Source: Betaproteobacteria bacterium
GTDB lineage: Bacteria > Pseudomonadota > Gammaproteobacteria > Burkholderiales > CAIKXV01
Direction of reading: 5' to 3'
NCBI GenBank assembly: GCA_947458265.1
Contig: CANGYF010000005.1
Coordinates: 1-64,000, forward strand
Length of the DNA: 64,000 nucleotides
A program made the translations under genes and the position numbers. A model generated the notes under the pieces. That model was given only the letters and a program-made list of their open reading frames with translations. It was not told the origin of the DNA and did no database searches. Positions 46,486-55,692 of the stretch are shown in pieces. The first letter of the stretch is position 1; every line of letters begins with the position of its first letter.

Positions 46486-48909
46486 TCAGGCGGCGTCCTT
46501 CATCTTCGGCTTCGCGCGTGCCGCCCGGATCAGGCTCCACAGCGCGAGGTGCGACATCGGCGTCTCGGCGATGGCCGTGCCGATCGGGTCGAGTGCATCG
46601 TTGATCGCGCAGGCGATCGCCGCCGGCCCGCCGAGGTAGCCTGCCTCGCCGGAACCCTTCTGGCCGAAGGTGGTCAGGGGCGACGGGGTGCAGTGGTCGA
46701 CGATGCTGATCTCGGGTACTTCGAGCGCACTCGGGATCAGGTAGTCCATGAAGGTGCCGGACAGCAGCTGGCCCTCTTCGGAGAACGCGAACTTCTCGTA
46801 GAGCGCCGCCCCGACGCCGTGCGCAACGCCGCCATAGGTCATGCCATGCACGATGTCCGGGTTGATCATCACGCCGCAGTCGTGGCCGACCACGTAGCGC
46901 TGCAGCACGGGCTTGCCTGTATCGGGATCGATCTCGACATAGACCACGTGCGTCTCGAACGAGTAGCACGGGTACATCTGCACCTGGCCGTCCTCGGTCG
47001 GCAGCGTACCGCCGGTGGGCACTTCCCAGACGAACTTCGCCTGCAGGCCCGGTTCGATGTCGGGCGGCATCTTGTGGAACTTGCGGTGCGCCACTTCCAC
47101 CAGCTGGTCCCAGGTCATGCGCTTCTCGGGATGCAGCGTGTCGAACACATCCCCGTCGCGGTAGGTGACGCCCGACAGCGGCAGGCCGAGGTTGTGCGCG
47201 CCGATCTTCAGCAGCGTGTCGCGTATCTTCCGCGCCGCGCCGGCCGCGGCGCCGCCGAGCATGATCGCCATCCGACTGCCCACCGGGCTGTTCGACGGCA
47301 GCGCATTCAGCGAATCGGCCGCGATCACCCGGATGCCGGACGGGTCGCGCTCCAGCACCTCGCCGACCACGGTAGACACCAGCGTCTGGTGTCCCTGGCC
47401 GGAACTGGATGTACCGAACACGCCGGTGACCGCGCCATTGAGGTCCACGCGCACCAGGCAGGAATCCATCCAGGTGGTGGTCTCGTTCTTCGGATTGAAC
47501 AGCGGCTCGAACGACGAGTTGCCACCCGACGGTTCCAGGCAGGTGGACACGCCGATGCCGGCCAGCCGGCCCGCGCGGCGCGCTTCATCGCGCCGGCGGA
47601 CGAGCCCCTCGTAGTCGGCCGCCTTCAGCGCCTTGTCGAGCACCGTGTGGTAGTCACCGGAGTCGTAGGTGGTGCCGCTGGGTATGCGGTACGGGAACTC
47701 TTCCTTGCGGATCAGGTTCTTCCGGCGCAGCTCCAGGCGGTCCATGCCGAGGTGGCGCGCAACGCGGTCGATCGTGCACTCCATCGCGAAGTTGGTCGGC
47801 GACTGGCCGAAGCCGCGCACCGCCTCCTGCGGGGTCTTGTGCGTCATCACCGACGTGGGCTCGTACTCCACGGCCGGGATGCGGTAAGGCCCGCAGATCG
47901 CGCTGACAGGCTTGCCCAGCTGCAGCGGCGAACGGCCGGCGTAGGCACCCACATCGTCCAGTGCCTTGATCTTCCATGCGCGGATGATGCCGTCATGGTC
48001 GAACGCGACCTGCATGTCGAAGATGCGGTCCGGGCCGTGCATGTCACCGCCGCGCATGTTCTCGAGGCGGTCCTCCAGGAAGCGCACCGGCGCGCGCAGC
48101 TTCATCGCCAGGTACGACACCAGCAGCGTGTGCTTCATGCCACGCTTCACGCCATAGCTGCCGCCGACGTCGACGTCGAAGTGCACGCGCACCGAATTGC
48201 CGGTCAACCGCAGCGCGCGCGCGAGCTGGTCGGGGAACTTCGGCATCTGGATCGACGCCCAGATGTCGAGGATCTCGTTGCCCGCGTCCCACTGCGCGAC
48301 CGCGACGAAGGTCTCGATCGGCACCGTGGCGCTTCGTCCCCAGCGCGCCCTGAACGCAAGCCGGTGGTCTGCCTTCTCGAACGCCTCGTCCACCGCCCCC
48401 CAGACGAACTTGCGGTGGTAGAGCACGTTGGTGCCATGCTCCGGATGCACCAGCACCGCACCGGGCTTCGCGGCCTCCTCCGGGTCGACCAGGTGGGGCA
48501 GCGGTTCGTAGTCGACTTCGATCAGCTCGACCGCGTCCTCGGCGATCGCGCGCGTCTCGGCCACCACCGCCACCACCCACTCCCCGGCATAGCGGACCAG
48601 CCCGTCGGCCAGCGGATAGCGTTTGACCTTCGGCGCATCGACGCCGACATACAGCGCATCGACCGCCGCGCACAGCTCGGCACCGGCCAGCACGTAGCGC
48701 ACCCCGGGCAGCGCCAGCGCCTCGGCGCTTTCGATCGAACGGATGCGCGCCGACGGATAGGGGCTGGCGACGATCGCCACGTGCAGCATGCCGGGCAGCT
48801 GGATGTCGGCGGCATAGCGGCCGCGTCCGGTGACGAAACGCGGGTCTTCCTTGGTGCGCCGCTTTGCACCGATGTAGCGAAAGCCGTACGGCGAAGTCTT
48901 CTCAGCCAT
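46486..48909 (-). CDS. Molybdenum hydroxylase large subunit (CoxL/XdhA type)
   Basis: An 807-residue molybdopterin-cytosine-dinucleotide-binding subunit. It begins with the Ald_Xan_dh hammerhead domain (EDPRFVTGRGRYAADIQLPG). The molybdopterin domain shows PQEAVRGFGQSPTNFAMECT, GTSSSGQGHQTLVSTVVGEV and the active-site glutamate region GQKGSGEAGYLGGPAAI. The CO-dehydrogenase signature AYxCSFR is absent, so this is not a true CO dehydrogenase; it probably hydroxylates an N-heteroaromatic or aldehyde. CoxS- and CoxM-type genes precede it. Confidence 0.93.
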   Translation of the reverse strand: MAEKTSPYGFRYIGAKRRTKEDPRFVTGRGRYAADIQLPGMLHVAIVASPYPSARIRSIESAEALALPGVRYVLAGAELCAAVDALYVGVDAPKVKRYPLADGLVRYAGEWVVAVVAETRAIAEDAVELIEVDYEPLPHLVDPEEAAKPGAVLVHPEHGTNVLYHRKFVWGAVDEAFEKADHRLAFRARWGRSATVPIETFVAVAQWDAGNEILDIWASIQMPKFPDQLARALRLTGNSVRVHFDVDVGGSYGVKRGMKHTLLVSYLAMKLRAPVRFLEDRLENMRGGDMHGPDRIFDMQVAFDHDGIIRAWKIKALDDVGAYAGRSPLQLGKPVSAICGPYRIPAVEYEPTSVMTHKTPQEAVRGFGQSPTNFAMECTIDRVARHLGMDRLELRRKNLIRKEEFPYRIPSGTTYDSGDYHTVLDKALKAADYEGLVRRRDEARRAGRLAGIGVSTCLEPSGGNSSFEPLFNPKNETTTWMDSCLVRVDLNGAVTGVFGTSSSGQGHQTLVSTVVGEVLERDPSGIRVIAADSLNALPSNSPVGSRMAIMLGGAAAGAARKIRDTLLKIGAHNLGLPLSGVTYRDGDVFDTLHPEKRMTWDQLVEVAHRKFHKMPPDIEPGLQAKFVWEVPTGGTLPTEDGQVQMYPCYSFETHVVYVEIDPDTGKPVLQRYVVGHDCGVMINPDIVHGMTYGGVAHGVGAALYEKFAFSEEGQLLSGTFMDYLIPSALEVPEISIVDHCTPSPLTTFGQKGSGEAGYLGGPAAIACAINDALDPIGTAIAETPMSHLALWSLIRAARAKPKMKDAA

Positions 48910-48920
48910 GGTCCGGTGTC

Positions 48921-49418
<498 letters not shown>

Positions 49419-49515
49419 GCTGTGCCCTGCTGGAGGGGCCGCGGGAAGGAATGCACCGCGCCGCGGCCGGGAGATCGGAGGCGGGGCCGCTGGCGGCCCG
49501 CGCCGGAGCGTCGGA

Positions 49516-50409
49516 TCAGGCGCGCGTGCCCCTGGCCATACCTGCGGCATGGTCGCGCGCCCGGCGCAGCACGCGGGCGGCGAGCACCCGCGCCAGGTGC
49601 ACCCGGTACTCGGCGGTGGCATGCACGTCCGATCCCGGGTCGAGGTACTGCCCGATCGACTCGACGGCCGCCTCAATGGTCGTGTCATCGAGCTGGGTGC
49701 CATGCAGCGAGCGCGCGATCGCCTCGGCCGAGACCGGCACCGACGCAGCGCCACCGATGCCCAGCACCGCGCGCACGCAGCGGCCGGCGGAGTCCACCTC
49801 GACCTGCGCGCAGGCCGCGACGATCGCGTAGTCGCCGTGGCGGATGCTCAGTTCGTCGAAGGCGCTGCCGACGCGCTCGCCCTGCCACACCGGCCAGCGA
49901 ACCTCGGCCAGGCACTCGTCCGGCTCGGTCGCGGTCACCATCGGTGCCTGGAAGAAATCGGCGGCGGCCACCGTGCGCTCGCTGCCGTTGCGCCGGAGGA
50001 CGAAGCTGGCGCCCAGCGCCTGCGCGACCAGTGGCAGTTCCGCCGACGGGTCGGCATGCACCAGGCTGCCGCCGACGGTGCCGCGGTTCTTTGTCTGGAT
50101 GTGCCCGACCCAGTACAAGCCCTGGCGGATCAGTGGCACCGCGCGCGCGAGCTCGCCGTCGCGCTCGACGTCGACCTGCCGCAGGCCTGCGCCGGTGACC
50201 CAGACCGCGCCGTCGCGCCGGCTCGACTTGAGTTCGGCAATCTCGTTCACGTTGATCAGCCACGCCGGACGGGCGAGCCGCATCGCCATCATCGGCACCA
50301 GGCTCTGGCCACCGGCAAGCAGCTTGGCATCGGCTCCGTGCTCGGCAAGCAGGCTGCAAGCCTGCGCGATGCTCTCGGCCCTCGCGTACTCGAATATCGC
50401 AGCCTTCAT
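49516..50409 (-). CDS. FAD-binding subunit of the molybdenum hydroxylase (CoxM type)
   Basis: A 297-residue flavoprotein subunit. FAD contacts are KLLAGGQSLVPMMAMRLARP near residue 30 and GHIQTKNRGTVGGSLVHADP near residue 105. The C-terminal CO_deh_flav domain ends with STAEYRVHLARVLAARVLRR-type sequence (TAEYRVHLARVLAARVL). It passes electrons to a quinone or other acceptor. It is the first gene of the M-S-L transcript (97 nt before CoxS). The start at MKAAIFEYARAES is the standard opening of the family. Confidence 0.93.
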   Translation of the reverse strand: MKAAIFEYARAESIAQACSLLAEHGADAKLLAGGQSLVPMMAMRLARPAWLINVNEIAELKSSRRDGAVWVTGAGLRQVDVERDGELARAVPLIRQGLYWVGHIQTKNRGTVGGSLVHADPSAELPLVAQALGASFVLRRNGSERTVAAADFFQAPMVTATEPDECLAEVRWPVWQGERVGSAFDELSIRHGDYAIVAACAQVEVDSAGRCVRAVLGIGGAASVPVSAEAIARSLHGTQLDDTTIEAAVESIGQYLDPGSDVHATAEYRVHLARVLAARVLRRARDHAAGMARGTRA

Positions 50410-50514
50410 CGTTTCTCCTGGACCTGCGTCGCCGCGCAGCCGGCGGGCCGCCCGGTGGCGGCGCCGGGCCGCCGCCATGCATCGGGCGCCACCGGCAAGG
50501 CAGCGCGCCGCGCG

Positions 50515-51075
50515 TCAGCCCTTGACGCGGTTGCGGTACTCGTTGGTGCGGGTATCGATCTCGATCTTGTCGCCGGTGTCGCAGAACAGCGGCACCGGGA
50601 TCTCGAAGCCGCTCTTCAGCTTGGCCGGCTTGAGCACCTTGCCCGAAGTGTCGCCGCGCACCGCCGGCTCGGTGTACATGATCTCGCGCACCAGCGTCTG
50701 CGGGATCTCGACCGAGATCGGACGGTCATTGTAGATCACCACTTCGGCGGGCATGCCCTCTTCGAGGTAGTTCAGCGCATCGCCCATGTTGTCGCCGTCG
50801 ATGTCGAACTGGTTGAACTCGGCGTCCATGAACACGTACGACGGATCGGCGAAGTAGGAGAACGTGACCTCCTTGCGCTCGAGCGACACCATGTCGAACT
50901 TCTCGTCGGCGCGGTAGACCGACTCGGCGGCGGTGCCGGAGAGCAGGTTCTTCATCTTCATCTTGACCACCGAGGCGTTGCGGCCGGACTTGCTGAACTC
51001 GGCCTTCTGCACGACCATCGGATCCTTGCCGACCATGATCACGTTGCCCGGGCGGATTTCCTGTGCGGTTTTCAT
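50515..51075 (-). CDS. efp: Elongation factor P (Arg32 type)
   Basis: A 186-residue translation factor that relieves stalls at polyproline. It has the usual three beta-barrel domains. The loop residue at the tip of domain I is R32 in [11 protein letters not shown], not lysine. Arg32 EF-Ps are rhamnosylated by EarP, and earP is the next gene upstream on the same strand, 176 nt before its ATG. So this is the rhamnosylation branch, not the EpmA/EpmB one. Confidence 0.97.
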   Translation of the reverse strand: MKTAQEIRPGNVIMVGKDPMVVQKAEFSKSGRNASVVKMKMKNLLSGTAAESVYRADEKFDMVSLERKEVTFSYFADPSYVFMDAEFNQFDIDGDNMGDALNYLEEGMPAEVVIYNDRPISVEIPQTLVREIMYTEPAVRGDTSGKVLKPAKLKSGFEIPVPLFCDTGDKIEIDTRTNEYRNRVKG

Positions 51076-51251
51076 TTATGCACCACTGTGTAGGACGTTG
51101 AAGTGAGCGCTGGATTGCGCAGTTGACCGAGCGCCGGGCCGCGCGCCGGATCCAGGACGAGACCGACGTCGCCGCGACCGACGCTGTCGAGACCGACGCT
51201 GGCGTTACAGACCCTGCCGTTACATTACCGGCGGTTTTTCCGGAAAGCCCT

Positions 51252-52574
51252 CTATTTTAGCTGCTCCCGGCAGAAACCCGCCAGTCGCGCGGCAAGGTCG
51301 GGCTGGCCAGCCAGCGCCCCCGCAAGCAGTGCCGACCGCCGCCGCAGGACCGGAAGTCCGGCGCGCACCCCCGGCCACGCCGCCGCGAGGGCTGCCACGA
51401 ACGGCGCGGGGTCATGCCCCGTCGTCTGTCCCGCCGACTGTCCCGCCGCCGTTCCCGCATCGACCAGCAGCCCCGGCGAAGCGCCCGTTGCACAGCCGTT
51501 CCAGGCGCTTTGCAGCCGTTCCAGCGCCTCCACGGCTGCGCACCCGGGCTCGCCCCAGCCGCGCGCCGGGCCTGCCTGCCGGCGGCAGGCCAGCGAGAAG
51601 GCATCCAGCTTCGGGCACTGCGCATCGTCCTGCTGTGGATAGAGCTGCCAGCACAGGGGACGGGCCGCCCACAGCGCCCGGACCAGGGAATCCTCGCCGC
51701 GCACGAAGTTGAGGTCACAGGACCAGAGCAGCCGGTCGAAGTCCGGCTGCGGCAGGAATGGCAGCATCGTCGCCTGCAGCGCCCCGGCGACGGCGGAACG
51801 CCCGGGCTCCAGGGCCGCGCCCGGCGGCAGGACACCGGCGCCGCGCAGCCAGGCGAGCGCACCCTCGGCAAGCGGCCCCGGCGCAAGCGCCAGCTGGACC
51901 CGGCCGGGCCCGGCGGCCATCGCATCGAGCAGCGTGTGCAGGCCGGGGTTGGCATAGCCGAAAAGGGACACGCGGATGCTGTCGTCCGCCGGCGCTGGCA
52001 ACCCGAGCCTTTCCAGGAACCCTTCGCCGGCATGCGGATCGGATTGCCAGGCGTCCCGCGCTGCCAGCAGGCCCCGGTCGCGCAACAGACCGCCGGTACC
52101 CGGCTCGAACCCCGGGCAAAAGTAGAAGCGGCGCAGGTCGAGCACCGGATGAGGTGAAGCCAGACCGTGCACGCCGGCGACCCAGGATTCGGCGCTCAGA
52201 TACTCCAGCACGATGCAAAGGGCGCGCGGACGGCGCATGGCCAGCGCCTCGGCGTAGGCGTCCGGCAATCCACCGCCGAAGGCATCGATCGCGATGTCGG
52301 GCAGGCCCGGTGCGTCCGTCGGCGGCGACCGGCGCACCTCGACGCCTTCGAGCCACTGCACATCGACGGCCGGATCCAGCGCTGGCTGCAGCGCCGCCAG
52401 CACCTCCGGCCGATCGATCCACAGGCGCACGCCGAAGCCCTGCTCTGCCGCCAGCGCCAGGGCAAGCCGCCAGCACACCGCGGCATCGCCGTAGTTGTCG
52501 ACGACCCGACAGAAGACGTCGCAGCGCAGGGCTGCAGGCGACGGCGTCATGGCAGGCGTCATGGCAGGCTTCAT
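51252..52574 (-). CDS. earP: EF-P arginine rhamnosyltransferase
   Basis: A 440-residue GT-B glycosyltransferase that adds rhamnose from dTDP-rhamnose to Arg32 of EF-P. The signature DVFCRVVDNYGDAAVCWRLA occurs near the start, and NFVRGEDSLVRALWAARPL carries the RGEDS motif of the donor site. QLYPQQDDAQCPKLDAF follows. The C-terminal part holds a Thr/Gly/Gln-rich low-complexity loop. The start is one of three in-frame ATGs (MKPAMTPAMTPS). The gene order earP-efp matches other betaproteobacteria. Confidence 0.95.
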   Translation of the reverse strand: MKPAMTPAMTPSPAALRCDVFCRVVDNYGDAAVCWRLALALAAEQGFGVRLWIDRPEVLAALQPALDPAVDVQWLEGVEVRRSPPTDAPGLPDIAIDAFGGGLPDAYAEALAMRRPRALCIVLEYLSAESWVAGVHGLASPHPVLDLRRFYFCPGFEPGTGGLLRDRGLLAARDAWQSDPHAGEGFLERLGLPAPADDSIRVSLFGYANPGLHTLLDAMAAGPGRVQLALAPGPLAEGALAWLRGAGVLPPGAALEPGRSAVAGALQATMLPFLPQPDFDRLLWSCDLNFVRGEDSLVRALWAARPLCWQLYPQQDDAQCPKLDAFSLACRRQAGPARGWGEPGCAAVEALERLQSAWNGCATGASPGLLVDAGTAAGQSAGQTTGHDPAPFVAALAAAWPGVRAGLPVLRRRSALLAGALAGQPDLAARLAGFCREQLK

Positions 52575-52705
52575 GGGTAGCCCCGGCGGAGTACACGCAT
52601 GGCGCCGCACTGTACCGGATCGGCGCCGGCGGCCGGCATGCGTGCACCGCGGACACGCGCCGCCACACGCCACCGGCGCGCCGGTCCATGCGATCCTCGT
52701 GCGCG

Positions 52706-53176
52706 ATGGATGCCTACACCACCACGACCCTGCTGCTCGCCGGGCTGGCCGGCGGCCTCGGCTGGCTGATGCTCGCGGCCGCACGCAGCCGGCGCGCGCA
52801 GGGCGAAGCCCTCGCCCGCCATGCCCTGGCCATCCCCGAGCCGATGGTGGTGCCGTTGCATGACCACCTGCTCGACGCCGCACTCGCCCACTACAGCGAC
52901 CGCCAGTTGCGCGCCGGGCGCACGTTGCTGGAATTCGCGGTCACGCTGCGCGACCGGCTCGACCAGCAGGCCGGCCGGGAACACGGCGCGCTGAACCGCG
53001 CGAAGATCCGTTCGCGGCTGATGCCAGCGGCACACCAGCTGCGCGGCGACCCGAATCCGTTCCGGGTGCGCGAGTTCCGCGAAACCTTCCTGCTGGCCCT
53101 CGACGGCGAGCGCGATCCTGTCGCGCTGGCAGCACTGGTCGAAGGCTTCCATGCCGCAGCAGACGGCAACGGCTGA
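52706..53176 (+). CDS. Uncharacterised membrane-anchored protein
   Basis: A 156-residue protein with one N-terminal membrane helix (TLLLAGLAGGLGWLMLAAA), then a basic stretch. The rest is helical and probably cytoplasmic, with LRAGRTLLEFAVTLRDRLDQ and NPFRVREFRETFLLALDGE. I cannot place it in a family. It faces earP across 131 nt and converges with the gene at 53195. The open frame upstream of the ATG overlaps earP and is not coding. Confidence 0.65.
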   Translation: MDAYTTTTLLLAGLAGGLGWLMLAAARSRRAQGEALARHALAIPEPMVVPLHDHLLDAALAHYSDRQLRAGRTLLEFAVTLRDRLDQQAGREHGALNRAKIRSRLMPAAHQLRGDPNPFRVREFRETFLLALDGERDPVALAALVEGFHAAADGNG

Positions 53177-53194
53177 TCCTGGCGCGCCGTCGAC

Positions 53195-53809
53195 TCAGCC
53201 GCTGCGCCGGCTGAACGTCACCGAGCGCCAGGCCAGGCCGCTGTCCTCGCGGCTGACCTCGATGTCGCCGGTGGCTTCGTCGCTCTCGCGCATGGTGAAG
53301 GCTAGCCCCAGCGGCGGCAGTGCATCTTCCTTCCAGTCGAGCCGGTAGCGCGCGGCGATCGCATCGGCATCGAGCCTCGGCAGCTTCGAGTCCGCCGGCT
53401 CGACCAGCTCGAGCGCGCCTTCCCAGCTGTCGCCGGCGCTGGTGATGCCGCCAGTGCTGTTGGCATAGGGCAGCACGCCGTTGCGCTCGACGAACTGCGA
53501 CAGCACCGCCACGCCGACCGCATCGACCGCCGGCGCGGACAGCGTCGGCAGCGCAAGCAGCGACACCACCGGCGCTGCCGCATCGGCGAGTACCGCGGCC
53601 AGCAGGTCGTTGCTGCGCTCGGGATGCCTGAACAGCGCGCGCAGGTCGGCACGCAGGTCTCCGGCCACGTTGGCGGCCAGGATGCGCGAGGCAGCGCGCG
53701 GATAGCCGATGCGAAACGGTGCGCCGATGAAGTAGATCCCGGCGCAGGGCGGCAGCTTCGTGCGCAGGTCGGCAAACGGCTGCCACTGGATGCGTATGGT
53801 CAGGTCCAT
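53195..53809 (-). CDS. Uncharacterised cytoplasmic protein
   Basis: A 204-residue protein of unknown family. The start MDLTIRIQWQPFADL is followed by PPCAGIYFIGAPFRIGYP, which only loosely recalls a GIY-YIG entry and lacks the catalytic pattern. The remainder has VSLLALPTLSAPAVDAVGVA and GVLPYANSTGGITSAGDSWE. No signal peptide is seen. It is the last of three closely packed genes; its ATG is 3 nt after the stop of the secreted-protein gene. Confidence 0.7.
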   Translation of the reverse strand: MDLTIRIQWQPFADLRTKLPPCAGIYFIGAPFRIGYPRAASRILAANVAGDLRADLRALFRHPERSNDLLAAVLADAAAPVVSLLALPTLSAPAVDAVGVAVLSQFVERNGVLPYANSTGGITSAGDSWEGALELVEPADSKLPRLDADAIAARYRLDWKEDALPPLGLAFTMRESDEATGDIEVSREDSGLAWRSVTFSRRSG

Positions 53810-53812
53810 CGT

Positions 53813-54418
53813 TCACTCACGGACAATCTCGACCTTCAGGGCCTGGGTCACCGAGGCACGGCGCGTCTGAAGGAAGATTGCCGCCTGCCGGCCATAGGCG
53901 GCGATGAACTTCGGTTCGCCGAGCACCACCGCATAGTGGGTGCGGTCGAGCATCGACTGGCGCAGGTTCTTCACCATGTCCTCGGTCACCGGCGGCGAGC
54001 GCAGTGACACGACGAAATGGTCCCCGGTCTCGGGACGCAGCCGTATCGGTGCAGCCAGTGCCGCAGGCGATGGATTGACCAGCGGCTGGTAGGCGGCGAG
54101 GAATTCCAGCACGCCGTCCTCGCCGCCGGTGACCGAACGTCCGAGACGAACGTCGACGACGCGGCCGATCCAGAGCACGGTCGGCTGCACGCCGGCCTTG
54201 TTGCGGATCGTCGCCTGCGTCTCGCGCGGGCTCCACTTCCATTCGATGCCGCCGATGCCCTCGATCAGGGCGATGGCTTCCGACGATTGTCCGGCTGCAG
54301 GCGGCTTCTGCGCCGTGCCCGGTGCAGCGCCTGCCGGCTGGGCCAGCAGCGGACCGGACGACCAGGCCATCACGCAGGCCAGAACGACCGCGCACGCGAA
54401 TCGGCACATGAGGCTCAC
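53813..54418 (-). CDS. Uncharacterised secreted protein
   Basis: I start it at a GTG that overlaps the upstream gene's stop (GTGA); an ATG 9 nt later is an alternative. The 201-residue product has a signal peptide (CAVVLACVMAWSSGPLLAQP) and a Pro/Ala spacer. A domain with VLWIGRVVDVRLGRSVTGGE, RPETGDHFVVSLRSPPV and VVLGEPKFIAAYGRQAAIFL follows. The pattern faintly resembles Slp-type lipoproteins, but there is no lipobox that I can support. It lies between a membrane-protein gene and a cytoplasmic one. Confidence 0.72.
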   Translation of the reverse strand: MSLMCRFACAVVLACVMAWSSGPLLAQPAGAAPGTAQKPPAAGQSSEAIALIEGIGGIEWKWSPRETQATIRNKAGVQPTVLWIGRVVDVRLGRSVTGGEDGVLEFLAAYQPLVNPSPAALAAPIRLRPETGDHFVVSLRSPPVTEDMVKNLRQSMLDRTHYAVVLGEPKFIAAYGRQAAIFLQTRRASVTQALKVEIVRE

Positions 54419-54837
54419 GACGGCTGCCCCTCGGAAACGGGCACGGGCTGGCGCGCCATCGGAATGCCGAGCAGCGCGAACAGCAGGTGCGAGCCGTACA
54501 CGTACCACAGCAGCATGTGTGCCGCGGTCGGGAACTCGGAGCCGTACAGCATCTGGTTGAGCAGCGGGATCAGCACCGTCTGGATCAGCCCGATGACGCC
54601 GAGGATGGCAGCGAACACCCGCACGATCCCGACCAGTTCACCGCGACGCAGGTACAGCACCAGCAGCACGAGCTCGACCAGCGACAGGAAGGCAGCACCT
54701 ATCGGCACCCGGTTCGTTCGCAGCACGTTAGGATCTGTCTCGGACAGGCCGGAGGCGATCAGCCAGCCATAGAACAGCAGCGCGACCGCTATCGCCAGCA
54801 GGAAGTTGATCGAGACGATACGGCGGGCAGCAGGCAT
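54415..54837 (-). CDS. Uncharacterised four-helix membrane protein
   Basis: A 140-residue polytopic protein with about four membrane segments: SINFLLAIAVALLFYGWLIA, GAAFLSLVELVLLVLYL, VFAAILGVIGLIQTVLIPLL and LLWYVYGSHLLFALLGI. No catalytic motif is visible and I recognise no family. It is the first gene of a three-gene unit, coupled to the secreted-protein gene by a GTGA overlap. It is divergent from the ABC transporter operon, 162 nt away. Confidence 0.75.
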   Translation of the reverse strand: MPAARRIVSINFLLAIAVALLFYGWLIASGLSETDPNVLRTNRVPIGAAFLSLVELVLLVLYLRRGELVGIVRVFAAILGVIGLIQTVLIPLLNQMLYGSEFPTAAHMLLWYVYGSHLLFALLGIPMARQPVPVSEGQPS

Positions 54838-54999
54838 CGGGGTGCGGCGGGGGCCGGAGTGGACGGAAGTCCCTATGCTAACCCGCCCGCCGCTGCCGAT
54901 CGACGAGATCGCACCCGGACACCCCGCGATGCGGCGGCCGCCGTCAGTCGCTCTGCTACGCTCGGTTGCCGTGAAAACCCTGCCCTGCCCGGACCCTGC

Positions 55000-55692
55000 G
55001 TGAGCGCGCTTCTCGAACTGATCGACGTCGGCAAGCGCGTGGGCATCGATCGCCCGCGCACGCTGTTTGAAGGATTGTCGCTATCGGTGCAGGCGGGTGA
55101 GTCGGTCGCGCTGGTCGGCGAATCGGGCACCGGCAAGTCGACGCTGCTCAACGTGATGGCAGGGCTCGACCGGGCCGACCGCGGCCGGGTACTGCTCGAC
55201 GGCATCGACCTGGAGACGCTCGGCGACGACGCGCTCGCATCGCTGCGGCGCCGGCGCATCGGCTTCGTGTTCCAGGCCTTCCATCTGCTGCCGCAACTGA
55301 CGCTGCTGCAGAACGTCGCGCTGCCGCTGCAACTGCTCGACGTGCCGCGCCTCGAGGCTCGGCCACGCGCGCTGGCGATGCTCGAGGCGGTCGGCCTGGG
55401 CGGACGGGCCGACGATCCGGTGCAGCAGCTGTCCGGCGGCGAGGCGCAGCGGGTCGCGGTCGCACGCGCGCTGGTACACCGGCCGGCGCTGGTGCTCGCC
55501 GATGAACCGACCGGCAACCTCGACAGCGATGCCGCCGACGGCGTGCTCGAGCTGCTGCGCACCCAGGTAAAGGCACATGGGGCCGCCTGCGTGCTGGTGA
55601 CCCATTCGATGCGTGCCGCGGGCAGCGCCGATCGGGTGCAGCGGCTGACCGCCCATGGCGTCGCGCCGGAGCCCGAGGCCGGCACGGCATGA
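55000..55692 (+). CDS. ABC transporter ATP-binding protein (LolD/MacB type)
   Basis: A 230-residue ATPase. Walker A is VGESGTGKSTLLNVMAGL, the Q-loop lies in IGFVFQAFHLLPQLT, the signature motif is QQLSGGEAQRVAVARALVH, and Walker B is LVLADEPTGNLDSD with the switch His in VLVTHSMR. It belongs to the MacB/LolD group that pairs with FtsX-type permeases. I use the GTG start that opens SALLELIDVGKRV. The stop overlaps the permease ATG (ATGA). Confidence 0.93.
   Translation: MSALLELIDVGKRVGIDRPRTLFEGLSLSVQAGESVALVGESGTGKSTLLNVMAGLDRADRGRVLLDGIDLETLGDDALASLRRRRIGFVFQAFHLLPQLTLLQNVALPLQLLDVPRLEARPRALAMLEAVGLGGRADDPVQQLSGGEAQRVAVARALVHRPALVLADEPTGNLDSDAADGVLELLRTQVKAHGAACVLVTHSMRAAGSADRVQRLTAHGVAPEPEAGTA

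Noticed and set aside
46486..48909. CO dehydrogenase (carbon monoxide oxidation)
   Set aside because: The large subunit lacks the AYxCSFR active-site signature of true form I CO dehydrogenases. The three-subunit layout alone is shared by many hydroxylases.
53195..53809. GIY-YIG nuclease
   Set aside because: Only AGIYFIG resembles the motif. The YIG half, the catalytic Arg and the Glu are not in place.
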